Position numbers and translations under genes: made by a program
Part shown: positions 18,305 to 26,776 of the stretch, piece by piece
Layout: each line of letters opens with the position of its first letter
Numbering within the stretch: the first letter of the stretch is position 1
Origin: Alphaproteobacteria bacterium LSUCC0684
Lineage (GTDB): Bacteria > Pseudomonadota > Alphaproteobacteria > Puniceispirillales > UBA1172
NCBI GenBank assembly: GCA_041228335.1
Contig: CP166130.1
Span: 1,388,638 to 1,452,637 of the forward strand
Direction: 5' to 3'
DNA length: 64,000 bases
Notes under the pieces: generated by a model
Told to the model about the DNA's origin: nothing
Database searches by the model: none
Seen by the model: only the letters and a program-made list of their open reading frames with translations

Positions 18305-18724
18305 TCAGAGCAGACCGAGATCGCGCAGCTCTTCGGCCATTTCCAGGGGCATGACATCGTCCGGTGTATCACCTAGAGGCAGATCAATCGGGGCATCTGC
18401 CTCTTCAAGGTAGCGCCAGCCCTGAAAAGGTCGGTGTCGACGTTCAACCACCCGCATCAATCCAGGTTTCAAGACGATACCACAGGAAACACCGCCATCT
18501 TCCCGCTCGATTTCGACAAATTCCTCGATCAGTTGCCGTACGCACATCCGGCCCTTGATGATCCAGAACATGCTTCCACCCGGGAGAATTTCAGCAGCAC
18601 GACGAGGAAAAGATCGCGTGGTATGCATGATGCGTCCACGACGTTTCAGCACCTCATCATGCCATTCTGTCAGGCTCTCGATACTGGTTGACCCAACCGA
18701 CAGTTTTTTCAGATGAAGTGGCAT
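18305..18724 (-). CDS. DUF1489 family protein
   Basis: A 139-residue soluble protein typical of Alphaproteobacteria. The start MPLHLKKLSVGSTSIESL matches the family, as do TTRSFPRRAAEIL and a GWRYLEEADAPIDL segment near the C terminus. Function is unknown. The ATG at 18724 was chosen because AAGGAG precedes it and the conserved N terminus begins there; an in-frame start 48 bases upstream would add an unconserved leader. It lies 19 bases downstream of mgtE on the same strand and may be co-transcribed with it. Confidence 0.85.
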   Translation of the reverse strand: MPLHLKKLSVGSTSIESLTEWHDEVLKRRGRIMHTTRSFPRRAAEILPGGSMFWIIKGRMCVRQLIEEFVEIEREDGGVSCGIVLKPGLMRVVERRHRPFQGWRYLEEADAPIDLPLGDTPDDVMPLEMAEELRDLGLL

Positions 18725-18743
18725 TGATCTCCTTTCCTGCCAA

Positions 18744-20144
18744 TCAGACAAGGAACATCGCTGCAAGACCAAGAAACGTCAGAAACCCGATCACATCGGT
18801 CACCGTGGTGATGAATACCGACGAGGCAATCGCGGGATCAATACCGAAACGCTCCAACGCAAGCGGGATGAGAGTCCCGCTCAACCCGGCGATCACCAGA
18901 TTGGCCAGCATCGCCAGCCCCATGATCACCGCGATTTCAGGCTGGCCAAACCAGATCCATGAAATACCGCCAGCGGTCAGGGCAAAGACCATGCCATTGA
19001 CAAAACCGACACTGAGCTCCCGCAACACAAAGCCTGTCGCTGTCTGCCGGGAAAGCTGGCGCAGGGCCAGTGCCCTGACCGCAACGGTCACCGTCTGGGT
19101 ACCGGCATTTCCCCCCATCGATGCCACGATCGGCATCAATACCGCCAAGGCTACGAGTTTTTCAATCGTACCCTCAAAGAAACCGATAACCACCGACGCG
19201 GCTATCGCCGTCAGCAGATTGACAAAAAGCCAGGAAAACCGTGACCGGATTGTCTCCAGCAGATTGGAACGGATGCTGACATCACTGATCCCGCCAAGCG
19301 CCATCAGATCTTCTTCCGCCTCTTCTTCGATCACATCAACCACATCATCGACGGTGATCATCCCGACAAGCCTGTGCTGATCATCCACCACGGACGCAGA
19401 GACAAGCCCATATCGCTTGAACAGAAGCGCCACCTCTTCCTGATCCATGTTGACCGGTATCTGGTATGGCGTATTCGTCATGATTTCCGACATCCGCACC
19501 GGACGCTGTGAGGCCAGCAGTCGCGACAGCATCACCTGCCCCAGCACACGCCTTGCCGGATCTATCACGACAATGGCGTAAAAATCTTCCGGCAGGTTAT
19601 CCTGACTGCGCATGAAATCAATGGTCTGGCCAACCGTCCAATGCGAAGGACTGACCACCACTTCCCGCTGCATCAGGCGGCCGGCGCTGTCTTCGGGAAA
19701 GGCGAGACCTTCCTCGACAATCAACCTTTCCGCCACTGGCATGGCAGCAAGAATTGAATCACGTTCTTCGGGGTCAAATTCCTCAAGGATATCCACCGCG
19801 TCATCACTGTCGAGCTCAGGCAGGGCCTTGGCTACGCCCTCCGCCCCCATGATATTGAGCGCAACATCAAGAAGATCATCATCCAGAAATGCAAGGGTTT
19901 CAGGGTCGAGGTTTGAGCCCATGTAACTGAAAAGACGCCGCCGCTGCGGCATATTGAGCCGTTCGATCAGATCAGCCTGATCCGCCGGGTGCAAGGGCGA
20001 GACCAGCGCACGAACACGCGCGATCTTCCCTTCGGCCAGTGCCGTGATCACGGCAGCCTCAACCTTTGGCGTCATGCCATAGAGGCTGGACAACGGCGCC
20101 GGATCTTCACGTCCGATCGGTGATTTTTCGTTCTGCTCTGACAC
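18744..20144 (-). CDS. mgtE: Magnesium transporter MgtE
   Basis: MgtE is a dimeric Mg2+-gated channel of the inner membrane. The 466-residue protein has an N-terminal helical domain (PLHPADQADLIERL and repeats with ALPELDSDDAVDIL), two CBS domains at about 150-270 including IPVNMDQEEVALLFKRYGLV and GMITVDDVVDVIEEEAEED, a connecting plug helix, and five membrane helices with the pore motif MPIVASMGGNAGTQ. The start is taken as GTG at 20144 because AGGAGG stands five bases ahead; a TTG 45 bases upstream is less likely. DUF1489 follows downstream and the ScfR-type regulator lies upstream on the same strand. Confidence 0.94.
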   Translation of the reverse strand: MSEQNEKSPIGREDPAPLSSLYGMTPKVEAAVITALAEGKIARVRALVSPLHPADQADLIERLNMPQRRRLFSYMGSNLDPETLAFLDDDLLDVALNIMGAEGVAKALPELDSDDAVDILEEFDPEERDSILAAMPVAERLIVEEGLAFPEDSAGRLMQREVVVSPSHWTVGQTIDFMRSQDNLPEDFYAIVVIDPARRVLGQVMLSRLLASQRPVRMSEIMTNTPYQIPVNMDQEEVALLFKRYGLVSASVVDDQHRLVGMITVDDVVDVIEEEAEEDLMALGGISDVSIRSNLLETIRSRFSWLFVNLLTAIAASVVIGFFEGTIEKLVALAVLMPIVASMGGNAGTQTVTVAVRALALRQLSRQTATGFVLRELSVGFVNGMVFALTAGGISWIWFGQPEIAVIMGLAMLANLVIAGLSGTLIPLALERFGIDPAIASSVFITTVTDVIGFLTFLGLAAMFLV

Positions 20145-20206
20145 GTCAACCTCCTGACGAGGTTCTATCAAATTCCAGTCATCCGTCAATCCTGGAGGTG
20201 ACCAGG

Positions 20207-21631
20207 TCAGCTTTCTATGTCAAATAGTCCAAGCCGTCGCCGGTAGGGGTCAAAGCGCACATTGTACCCAAGCGGCGGCTGTGATCGCTGGGCGCAATCC
20301 ATGCGCTCACAGACATGGCAGCCAATGCCGATCTGAACAGGTTTGCTGTTCTTGCCCAGATCATGGGTATCGGCATAGACGATATCCCGCGCCTGATTGA
20401 CATGACAGCCAAGCCCGACGGCAAATTCAGGCTCGGGCTGATCTTTCGGGGTCCATTGCGGCGATACCGTTCGCGCCATGGTGAAGACCTGCTGGCCTTC
20501 TTCGAGTTCGGCCACCTGGGTCAGGACCTTGCTTGGAACACGGAAGGCCTGATGCACCACCCAGCGCGCGCAGGTACCGCCATGGTTGGCGAATTGCATC
20601 TTGCCGGCGGAAAGACGCTTGGACACATTACCCGCCGGATCAACCCGGATGAAGAAAAACGAAATGCCGCGATCCCCCGGCCTGTTGAGCGTCGTCAGCC
20701 GATGGCAGACCTGCTCGAAACTGACACCGAAGCGGCGCCCGATGAGATCAATATCATATCTCAGCTTTCGCGCCGCATCAGCGAAGGGCGTGTAGGGCAT
20801 CATCACCGCACCGGCAAAATATCCCGCGAGCGTGTTGCGCAACATACCGGTGATATGCGGCATGTCGGCATCCTTGACCATTTTTTCAATGATTTCATGC
20901 TGGGTAAGGGCAACCACCTGCAACAAGAGCTGAAAGACCCGCCGCGGGCGGCGCAGCCCTTCCGACAGAAGGATGCGCCCTTTATGGGGATCATACTGAC
21001 GCAGGTTTACGCCCATGACTTCCGCTGGCACAACCTGAACATCGATACCCCTCTCATCGAGGAACCAACGGCAAAGATCGGCATAAAGGGTTTCGGTTCC
21101 GAGCGACGCCTGATTGGCGAAATCCTCGGCGGCCTCTTCGAGTTCGGCGAAGTAATTGCCGTTATCCTGCAGATAAAGCCGCAGATCATCGGCAAGAGAT
21201 GAGGACGAAATCGCCGAACGCTGGCCGCCTCCTGCGGCTGCAACATTCTGCATCTCAGCCTTGACGATGCGATAATTGCTGTAAAAACGTGACAGCGCAC
21301 CGGCGATATTCGGCTGGCTGTTGACAAAATCACGCATCTCACGTTTTGAGACCGAATGCCCTGCCATGGCGGGGTCGGCAAACATTTCCGTTATATCAGC
21401 CATGAGGCGGGTGGTATCGTCGGCCGCAAAATCCTTGAGGTCAATGTCGAAACTCTGCCCAAGCTTGAACAATAGCGGCACCGTCACCGGCCGCTGGTTA
21501 TGCTCGATCAGATTGAGGTAGCTTGCGCTGATGCCGATTGCCGCGGCCATATCCGATTGCGTGAGCCCGAGATCCGCCCTGAGTTTGCGAATCTTGTGCC
21601 CGATCATGGGCTTTTCCCCCATTTCCAGCAT
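20207..21631 (-). CDS. XRE/ScfR-type short-chain acyl-CoA-responsive regulator
   Basis: A 474-residue regulator with an N-terminal helix-turn-helix (about residues 9-65, IGHKIRKLRADLGLTQSDMAAAIG). A central ImmA/IrrE-like domain has a changed metal motif (HEIIE instead of HExxH). The C-terminal DUF2083 domain has conserved cysteines (CARW, GLGCHV, GCHVCERMDC). Known relatives (RamB, PccR, MccR) sense short-chain acyl-CoA and control acetate, propionate or glyoxylate metabolism. Three in-frame ATGs (21631, 21622, 21607) are possible; the first is given, and the last has GGGGAA ahead. An inverted repeat in the upstream region could be its own operator. Targets in this window are not proven. Confidence 0.85.
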   Translation of the reverse strand: MLEMGEKPMIGHKIRKLRADLGLTQSDMAAAIGISASYLNLIEHNQRPVTVPLLFKLGQSFDIDLKDFAADDTTRLMADITEMFADPAMAGHSVSKREMRDFVNSQPNIAGALSRFYSNYRIVKAEMQNVAAAGGGQRSAISSSSLADDLRLYLQDNGNYFAELEEAAEDFANQASLGTETLYADLCRWFLDERGIDVQVVPAEVMGVNLRQYDPHKGRILLSEGLRRPRRVFQLLLQVVALTQHEIIEKMVKDADMPHITGMLRNTLAGYFAGAVMMPYTPFADAARKLRYDIDLIGRRFGVSFEQVCHRLTTLNRPGDRGISFFFIRVDPAGNVSKRLSAGKMQFANHGGTCARWVVHQAFRVPSKVLTQVAELEEGQQVFTMARTVSPQWTPKDQPEPEFAVGLGCHVNQARDIVYADTHDLGKNSKPVQIGIGCHVCERMDCAQRSQPPLGYNVRFDPYRRRLGLFDIES

Positions 21632-21692
21632 GATCGCTCTTCTCCGTCTTCAGAACAAGGGATAGACAATCAAAATACGGGATACTCTGTCT

Positions 21693-21717
21693 TTTGTAAA
21701 TTAGAAATGTTTACAAT
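21693..21717. promoter_or_regulatory. Inverted repeat TTGTAAA-N9-TTTACAA, likely ScfR operator
   Basis: Arms TTGTAAA (21694-21700) and TTTACAA (21710-21716) are perfect inverted repeats with a 9-base spacer, 60-80 bases upstream of the regulator start. Relatives such as RamB recognise TTTGCAAA-like boxes, which this resembles. Autoregulation, and control of the divergent dehydrogenase gene, are inferred. Confidence 0.4.
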
Positions 21718-22010
21718 TTTCACTATTTCACTTTTTTCTTTGATGCCTCCAGCAGGATACCCTAGGCTATATTTCTAACTTGACCCCATGGTGTGGTTTT
21801 CTCTCCCTCCGAACTGCACCGTTCTCATTTCCCCGGTGAGCTTGTGGGGGGCTTGACCGGGAGATGAAGCCTGGCCCAGCCAGGCTTCATTGCATCTGGT
21901 GGCATGCCTCCCTTCAAGATGAATTATCTTGACCCATCCGGAATTTTCACCCTTTACCTGCTGCATAAAGAGGATCACGATCAATTCTTAATGCAATAAA
22001 GAGGCGTGTG
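21718..22010. other. Divergent noncoding region with a perfect 12-bp hairpin
   Basis: This stretch between the regulator and the alcohol dehydrogenase has no credible gene. It holds a perfect stem-loop at 21864-21890: arm ATGAAGCCTGGC, loop CCA, arm GCCAGGCTTCAT. No T-tract follows on either strand, so it is not a standard terminator. It could be part of the dehydrogenase mRNA leader. No known riboswitch core was recognised. Confidence 0.45.
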
Positions 22011-23087
22011 ATGAAAGCTGCTGTCTGCCGTCAATTCGGCGCCCCCCTTACTCTTGAACCTCTCTCTCTTGCTGATCCCACAGGACATGAGCTCAAGATC
22101 CGCATAAAGGCCTGCGCGATCTGCCATAGCGATATCAGCTATATCAAGGGCTATTGGGGTGGCAATCTGCCCATGATCTTCGGCCATGAAGCAGCAGGGG
22201 TCATTGAGGCGGTGGGCGATGCCGTGACTGGCTTCAGACCGGGAGACCGTGTTGTCGTGACGTTGATGCGGTCTTGCGGCACCTGCCCGTCCTGCCTTGA
22301 CAACATGGAAGCGATCTGTGCAACCCCGCCAGCCATCACCAGCCCGAGCCACCAGGCCGCAAGCGAGGTGATACAGCCCTCGATGAACACAGGGGCTTTT
22401 GCCGAAGAAGTTCTGGTGCATGAGCGGCAATGTATCGCCATTCCGGATGATCTTGATTTTGAAACAGCCTCACTGCTGGGATGCGGCGTGATCACCGGGT
22501 TCGGGGCCGTATTCAGGGTAGGCAACGTCAAATCCGGGGATCGTGTTGGCGTCATCGGCAGCGGCGGGATCGGGATCAACGCCATTCAGGCGGCCCGGAT
22601 TGCCGGCGCATCGACCATCATCGCCATGGATGCGTCTTCAGCAAAACGTGACCTCGCCCTTGATCTCGGCGCAACGCATTTCCTGAACGTCCTCGAAGAT
22701 GATGTTGCCGTTGCCGTGGATGAAGCCACCGGCGGGGAAAAACTTGATATGGTTTTTGTTGCCGTGGGTGTGGCAAAGGCCATCGAAAATGCCCTGCCGC
22801 TGATCCGCCGTGCCGGCAAGGTGGTGATCCTCGGCATGCCTGCCTCCGATGATCTGGCCCGTATCGACGCCTCATCCCTTGCCAGCAGCGCCCAATGCAT
22901 CATCGGCACCAAGATGGGATCCGCCATGATCAGGGAAGACATTCCGCATTTGATCGGTCTCTTTCAGGAAGGGAAGATCGCCCTCGACCGTCTCATCAGT
23001 CACCGTTATCCTTTTGAGGATATCAACACCGCGATTGAAATGGCGGCTGACCCCTCCTCCGCAAGGGTGGTGCTGACCTTTGACTGA
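22011..23087 (+). CDS. Zinc-dependent alcohol dehydrogenase
   Basis: A 358-residue medium-chain dehydrogenase/reductase. Catalytic zinc ligands are Cys38 (AICHSD), His59-Glu60 (GHE) and a later Cys in LLGCGVITG. The structural zinc site is complete (Cys89, Cys92, Cys95, Cys103). The Rossmann loop GSGGIGINAIQAA binds NAD(P). The pattern is close to class III or aryl/alkyl alcohol dehydrogenases; the natural substrate is unknown. The ATG at 22011 is preferred to the GTG at 22008, with AGAGG six bases ahead. The enolase-superfamily gene follows after 23 bases and is probably in the same transcript. Confidence 0.9.
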   Translation: MKAAVCRQFGAPLTLEPLSLADPTGHELKIRIKACAICHSDISYIKGYWGGNLPMIFGHEAAGVIEAVGDAVTGFRPGDRVVVTLMRSCGTCPSCLDNMEAICATPPAITSPSHQAASEVIQPSMNTGAFAEEVLVHERQCIAIPDDLDFETASLLGCGVITGFGAVFRVGNVKSGDRVGVIGSGGIGINAIQAARIAGASTIIAMDASSAKRDLALDLGATHFLNVLEDDVAVAVDEATGGEKLDMVFVAVGVAKAIENALPLIRRAGKVVILGMPASDDLARIDASSLASSAQCIIGTKMGSAMIREDIPHLIGLFQEGKIALDRLISHRYPFEDINTAIEMAADPSSARVVLTFD

Positions 23088-23110
23088 AAAGGCTAGAAAA
23101 GAGGACGACC

Positions 23111-24310
23111 ATGAAACTTGACCAGCTTGAAACCTTTGTTGTCGGCAACCCGCCCCCGGGGCATGGCGGGCAGTATTTTCTCTTTGTCAAACTGGTTACT
23201 GCCTGCGGGATTGTCGGTTATGGAGAGATGTATACCGCCTCTTTCGGCCCCCAGACAATGATTGCCATGGCCGAAGATGTGTTTTCCCGTGATCTTGCCG
23301 GTGAAGATCCGTTCAATATCGAGCGCATGTGGCGACGTGTTTACAGCCGCGGGTATTCCTCACGTCCGGATATCTCCCTGATGGGGGTGATGAGCGGCCT
23401 TGAAATGGCCTGCTGGGATATTATCGGCAAGGCGCTTGAAAAACCTGTTCACGCCCTGATTGGCGGTAAACTCCATGAACGGCTGAGGAGTTATACCTAT
23501 ATCTATCCCGGGGAAGGCATGGATCCGGCCAGTTTCTATAATGATGCCGATGCTTCGGCGGAAATGGCCGCAAAATACCTCAAAGAAGGGTTCACGGCGC
23601 TAAAATTTGATCCGGCCGGGGCCTATACGATCCTGGACCCGCACATGCCGGAACTGGCGGATATCGAACGATCGGAAAACTTCCTCAAGAAATTGCGTCA
23701 GGCGGTGGGCAATGATGCTGATCTGCTGTTCGGCACCCATGGACAGTTTTCACCATCAGGCGCAAGGCGCATGGCGCGAATGATGGAGTTCTATGATCCG
23801 CTCTGGTTCGAGGAGCCGACCCCGCCGGAACGACCCGAGATCATGGCTGAAGTGGCCCGCGCCACTTCCATCCCCATCGCCACCGGCGAACGGCTGACGA
23901 CCAAATATGAATTCGCGCGTGTTCTTGAACTTGGCGCGGCGAATATCCTGCAGATGAATCTTGGCCGCGTCGGCGGCATCCTTGAAGCCAAGAAAATCGC
24001 CTCCATGGCCGAAGCCTTTTATGCCCATATCGCGCCCCATCTCTATTGTGGGCCGATCGTGGGGGCGGCAAATATTCAGGTATCTGCCGCCTCACCGAAC
24101 TTTCTTATTCTTGAATCAATCCGCAAATGGGAAGGGTTCCATCGCGACATCCTGACAAGCCCGATCCGTTGGGAAGATGGTTATGTTATCGTACCGGATG
24201 CCCCCGGGCTCGGCGTTGAGGTGAACGAGGACGTTGCCCGCGCCAACCCCTATACCGGCGACCGGCTTCATCTCACCTCAACCGAGCGGGATGATCCAAG
24301 ACAAGCCTAG
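23111..24310 (+). CDS. Mandelate racemase/muconate lactonizing family enzyme (sugar-acid dehydratase-like)
   Basis: A 399-residue enolase-superfamily protein with the capping domain (1-120) and barrel. By comparison with galactonate dehydratase, metal ligands Glu234 (FEEP) and Glu260 (TGER), catalytic His210 (GTHGQ) and His310 (APHLYCGPI) are present, and Lys165 lies in ALKFDP. The third metal carboxylate, Asp of the DFHGR motif in galactonate dehydratase, aligns with Gly208 here. Members dehydrate or epimerise acid sugars or related carboxylates; the substrate is not clear. Its stop codon overlaps the stop of the convergent GcvT-type gene in the sequence CTAG. The start ATG at 23111 follows GAGGACGACC. 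Confidence 0.85.
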   Translation: MKLDQLETFVVGNPPPGHGGQYFLFVKLVTACGIVGYGEMYTASFGPQTMIAMAEDVFSRDLAGEDPFNIERMWRRVYSRGYSSRPDISLMGVMSGLEMACWDIIGKALEKPVHALIGGKLHERLRSYTYIYPGEGMDPASFYNDADASAEMAAKYLKEGFTALKFDPAGAYTILDPHMPELADIERSENFLKKLRQAVGNDADLLFGTHGQFSPSGARRMARMMEFYDPLWFEEPTPPERPEIMAEVARATSIPIATGERLTTKYEFARVLELGAANILQMNLGRVGGILEAKKIASMAEAFYAHIAPHLYCGPIVGAANIQVSAASPNFLILESIRKWEGFHRDILTSPIRWEDGYVIVPDAPGLGVEVNEDVARANPYTGDRLHLTSTERDDPRQA

Positions 24311-26748
24311 CTGCGCATTCGGCTGGCATTGGCATCAAAGAGCGGCACAGGCTGCAGCCGGGCATCGAGCTCCTCCCCCAAGAGCTCGATTGTCCATCCG
24401 TCCTGCTCATCGGCAATCTCCTTGGGAACATACCCCATGGCAACAGACACACCTGATGCATGGGCAAACCCGCCGGAAGTGACCCAGCCGCAGACCTCGC
24501 CATTATGGGCAATAGGTTCATCCCCGATCGTATCTGCATCCCTGGCATCGACCACAAAGGCCCTCAGCCGCATCTTGCCGCCATGCTTCTTTTCAGCATG
24601 AGCACCGGCCTTGCCGATAAAATCCGTTTCCTTGTCATAGGCGACAAACCTTGAAAGCCCGCATTCCAGCGGCCCATAGACCGGCCGGAATTCTCTTGCC
24701 CATGATCCGAAATTCTTTTCAAGCCGGAGCGCGTTAAGTGCCCGCGCTCCGATCAGCCGGATATCGTGCTCGGCCCCGGCCGCCATGATCAGATCAAACA
24801 GATAGCGCTGGTATTCCGGCGTCACCCAGATTTCATAGCCGAGATCACCTGTATAGCTCATACGGCCCACGATGGCCGGTGCCATGCCGAGATGCAACTC
24901 CCGCACGTCCATGAAACGGAAGCCATCGTTCGACACATCCTCCCTCGTCAGCGAAGCCAGCACATCCCGCGCTTTCGGGCCGGCTATTGAAAGGCCGGTG
25001 AGGCTCAGGCCCATGGCCTCTACCTCCACCGAACCGTCCCCGGGCAGATGGTCGGTAAACCACCGCATATGATAGCTTTCAGCGATACCGGAACCAACGA
25101 TCAGGAAAGTATCCTCATCAAGACGGGCAAGCGAGAAATCGCCGATCACCTTGCCGTCATCTTTCAGCATCGGCGCCAGCGTCATCCGTCCCTCTTCGGG
25201 AATACGGCAGGCCAGCAGTTGATCAAGCCAGGCTTCCGCCCCTTCGCCGGTCACCATGTATTTGGCGAAGTTGGAAATCTCAAGGAGGCCAACCCCATCC
25301 CGTACCGCCCGGGCTTCATTGCCGACATGCTCGAAATCCACGCTGCGGCGCCAGCTGAATACATCCGCAAGCCCCTCCGGCGCAAACCAGAGCGCATGTT
25401 CAATACCAAAACTGACGCCAAACTGCGCCCCGGCATCTTTCAGCCGATCATAGATCGGGGTGGTCAACAGGGGGCGCGCCGCGGTCAGTTCTTCATTGGG
25501 ATAGCGAATAGAAAACCGACGGGAATAATTCTCCCTCACCTTGGCGTTGGTGTACTGCATTGAGGCATAATCGCCAAATCGGCTGATATCCATGGCCCAG
25601 ACGTCAAATTCAGGATCACCATTGATCATCCAGTTCGACAAGGCAAGGCCAACCCCGCCCCCCTGGCTGAACCCGGCCATCACGCCGCAGGCACACCAGA
25701 AATTCGTCAGCCCCTCAACCGGGCCGACCAGCGGATTGCCATCAGGGGCAAAGGTGAACGGGCCGTTGATGATCTGCCGGATACCGGCGTTTTCGAAAGC
25801 CGGGAAATGCTTGAAGCCGACTTCGAGGGATGGCGCGATACGGTCAATATCCGGTTCAAGCAATTCATGGCCGAACTCCCATGGCGTATTGTATTCAGAC
25901 CATGGGCGGCAGGCCTTTTCATAGGTACCCATGAGCATACCCCCCCGCTCCTGCCGGAGATAGAGCTCACCATCGAAATCAACCGCATGGATGACTTCTT
26001 TGCCTGTGGTGGCATTGATTTCCGCAACTTCGGGCATATCCTCGGTCAGAAGATACATATGCTCCATGGCGAGCACTGGCAGTTCCAGCCCGACCATGCG
26101 GCCGATTTCACGCGCCCAGAGCCCGCCACAATTAACGACATGTTCGGCAAGAACCTGGCCTTTGTCGGTTTCAACGCACCAGGTGCCATCGCTGTTCTGG
26201 GACAGTGATTCGACCTTGGTATGGGTGAAATAGCTGGCGCCATTCTTGCGTGCCGCCCTGGCATAGGCATGGGTGACGCCATAAGGATCAACATGGCCTT
26301 CGATCGGGTCATACATCGCCCCGGTAAAATGCTTCGGGTCCAGAAGCGGCATGAGTTTCGCGGCCTCATCAGGGGTGATCAGTTCAAGCCCTTTCATGCC
26401 GAGATACTTGCCCTTGGCGTAGACACCTTTCAGCCAGTCAAACCTTTCCTTTGTGGCCGCCAGCATCACCCCGCCGGTGATGTGCATGGTTATATCCTGA
26501 CCGGAAAGTTCTTCAATTTCATTATAAAGATCAATGGTATACTGCTGGAGTTTAGCAACATTCGGATCACCATTGATGGTGTGCATCCCCCCCGCTGCAT
26601 GCCAGGTGGAACCTGAAGTGAGCTCCGACCGCTCAAGCATCATGACATCTTTCCAGCCCAGTTTTGTCAGATGGAACAATACAGATGCTCCGACAACCCC
26701 GCCGCCGATCACCACCACCTGTGCTTGAGATTTCATTTGTTCAGCCAT
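24307..26748 (-). CDS. GcvT-type FAD oxidoreductase (dimethylglycine/sarcosine dehydrogenase-like)
   Basis: An 813-residue two-part enzyme. The N-terminal DAO domain has VVVIGGGVVGASV and His50 in SGSTWHAAGG, the residue that carries covalent FAD in dimethylglycine dehydrogenase. A middle FAO domain and a C-terminal GcvT-like folate-binding domain follow (GLSIAGPKARDVLASLT, then SYTGDLGYEIWV). Such enzymes oxidise N-methyl groups and pass the carbon to tetrahydrofolate. The ATG at 26748 has AGGAGG six bases ahead; an upstream in-frame start would add 43 unconserved residues. It follows the MttB-like gene after 28 bases, so the pair is probably one operon for methylated-amine breakdown. The exact substrate is inferred, not shown. 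Confidence 0.85.
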   Translation of the reverse strand: MAEQMKSQAQVVVIGGGVVGASVLFHLTKLGWKDVMMLERSELTSGSTWHAAGGMHTINGDPNVAKLQQYTIDLYNEIEELSGQDITMHITGGVMLAATKERFDWLKGVYAKGKYLGMKGLELITPDEAAKLMPLLDPKHFTGAMYDPIEGHVDPYGVTHAYARAARKNGASYFTHTKVESLSQNSDGTWCVETDKGQVLAEHVVNCGGLWAREIGRMVGLELPVLAMEHMYLLTEDMPEVAEINATTGKEVIHAVDFDGELYLRQERGGMLMGTYEKACRPWSEYNTPWEFGHELLEPDIDRIAPSLEVGFKHFPAFENAGIRQIINGPFTFAPDGNPLVGPVEGLTNFWCACGVMAGFSQGGGVGLALSNWMINGDPEFDVWAMDISRFGDYASMQYTNAKVRENYSRRFSIRYPNEELTAARPLLTTPIYDRLKDAGAQFGVSFGIEHALWFAPEGLADVFSWRRSVDFEHVGNEARAVRDGVGLLEISNFAKYMVTGEGAEAWLDQLLACRIPEEGRMTLAPMLKDDGKVIGDFSLARLDEDTFLIVGSGIAESYHMRWFTDHLPGDGSVEVEAMGLSLTGLSIAGPKARDVLASLTREDVSNDGFRFMDVRELHLGMAPAIVGRMSYTGDLGYEIWVTPEYQRYLFDLIMAAGAEHDIRLIGARALNALRLEKNFGSWAREFRPVYGPLECGLSRFVAYDKETDFIGKAGAHAEKKHGGKMRLRAFVVDARDADTIGDEPIAHNGEVCGWVTSGGFAHASGVSVAMGYVPKEIADEQDGWTIELLGEELDARLQPVPLFDANASRMRS

Positions 26749-26776
26749 CGCCGGCCTCCTTCCTGTTCTATAAGTC

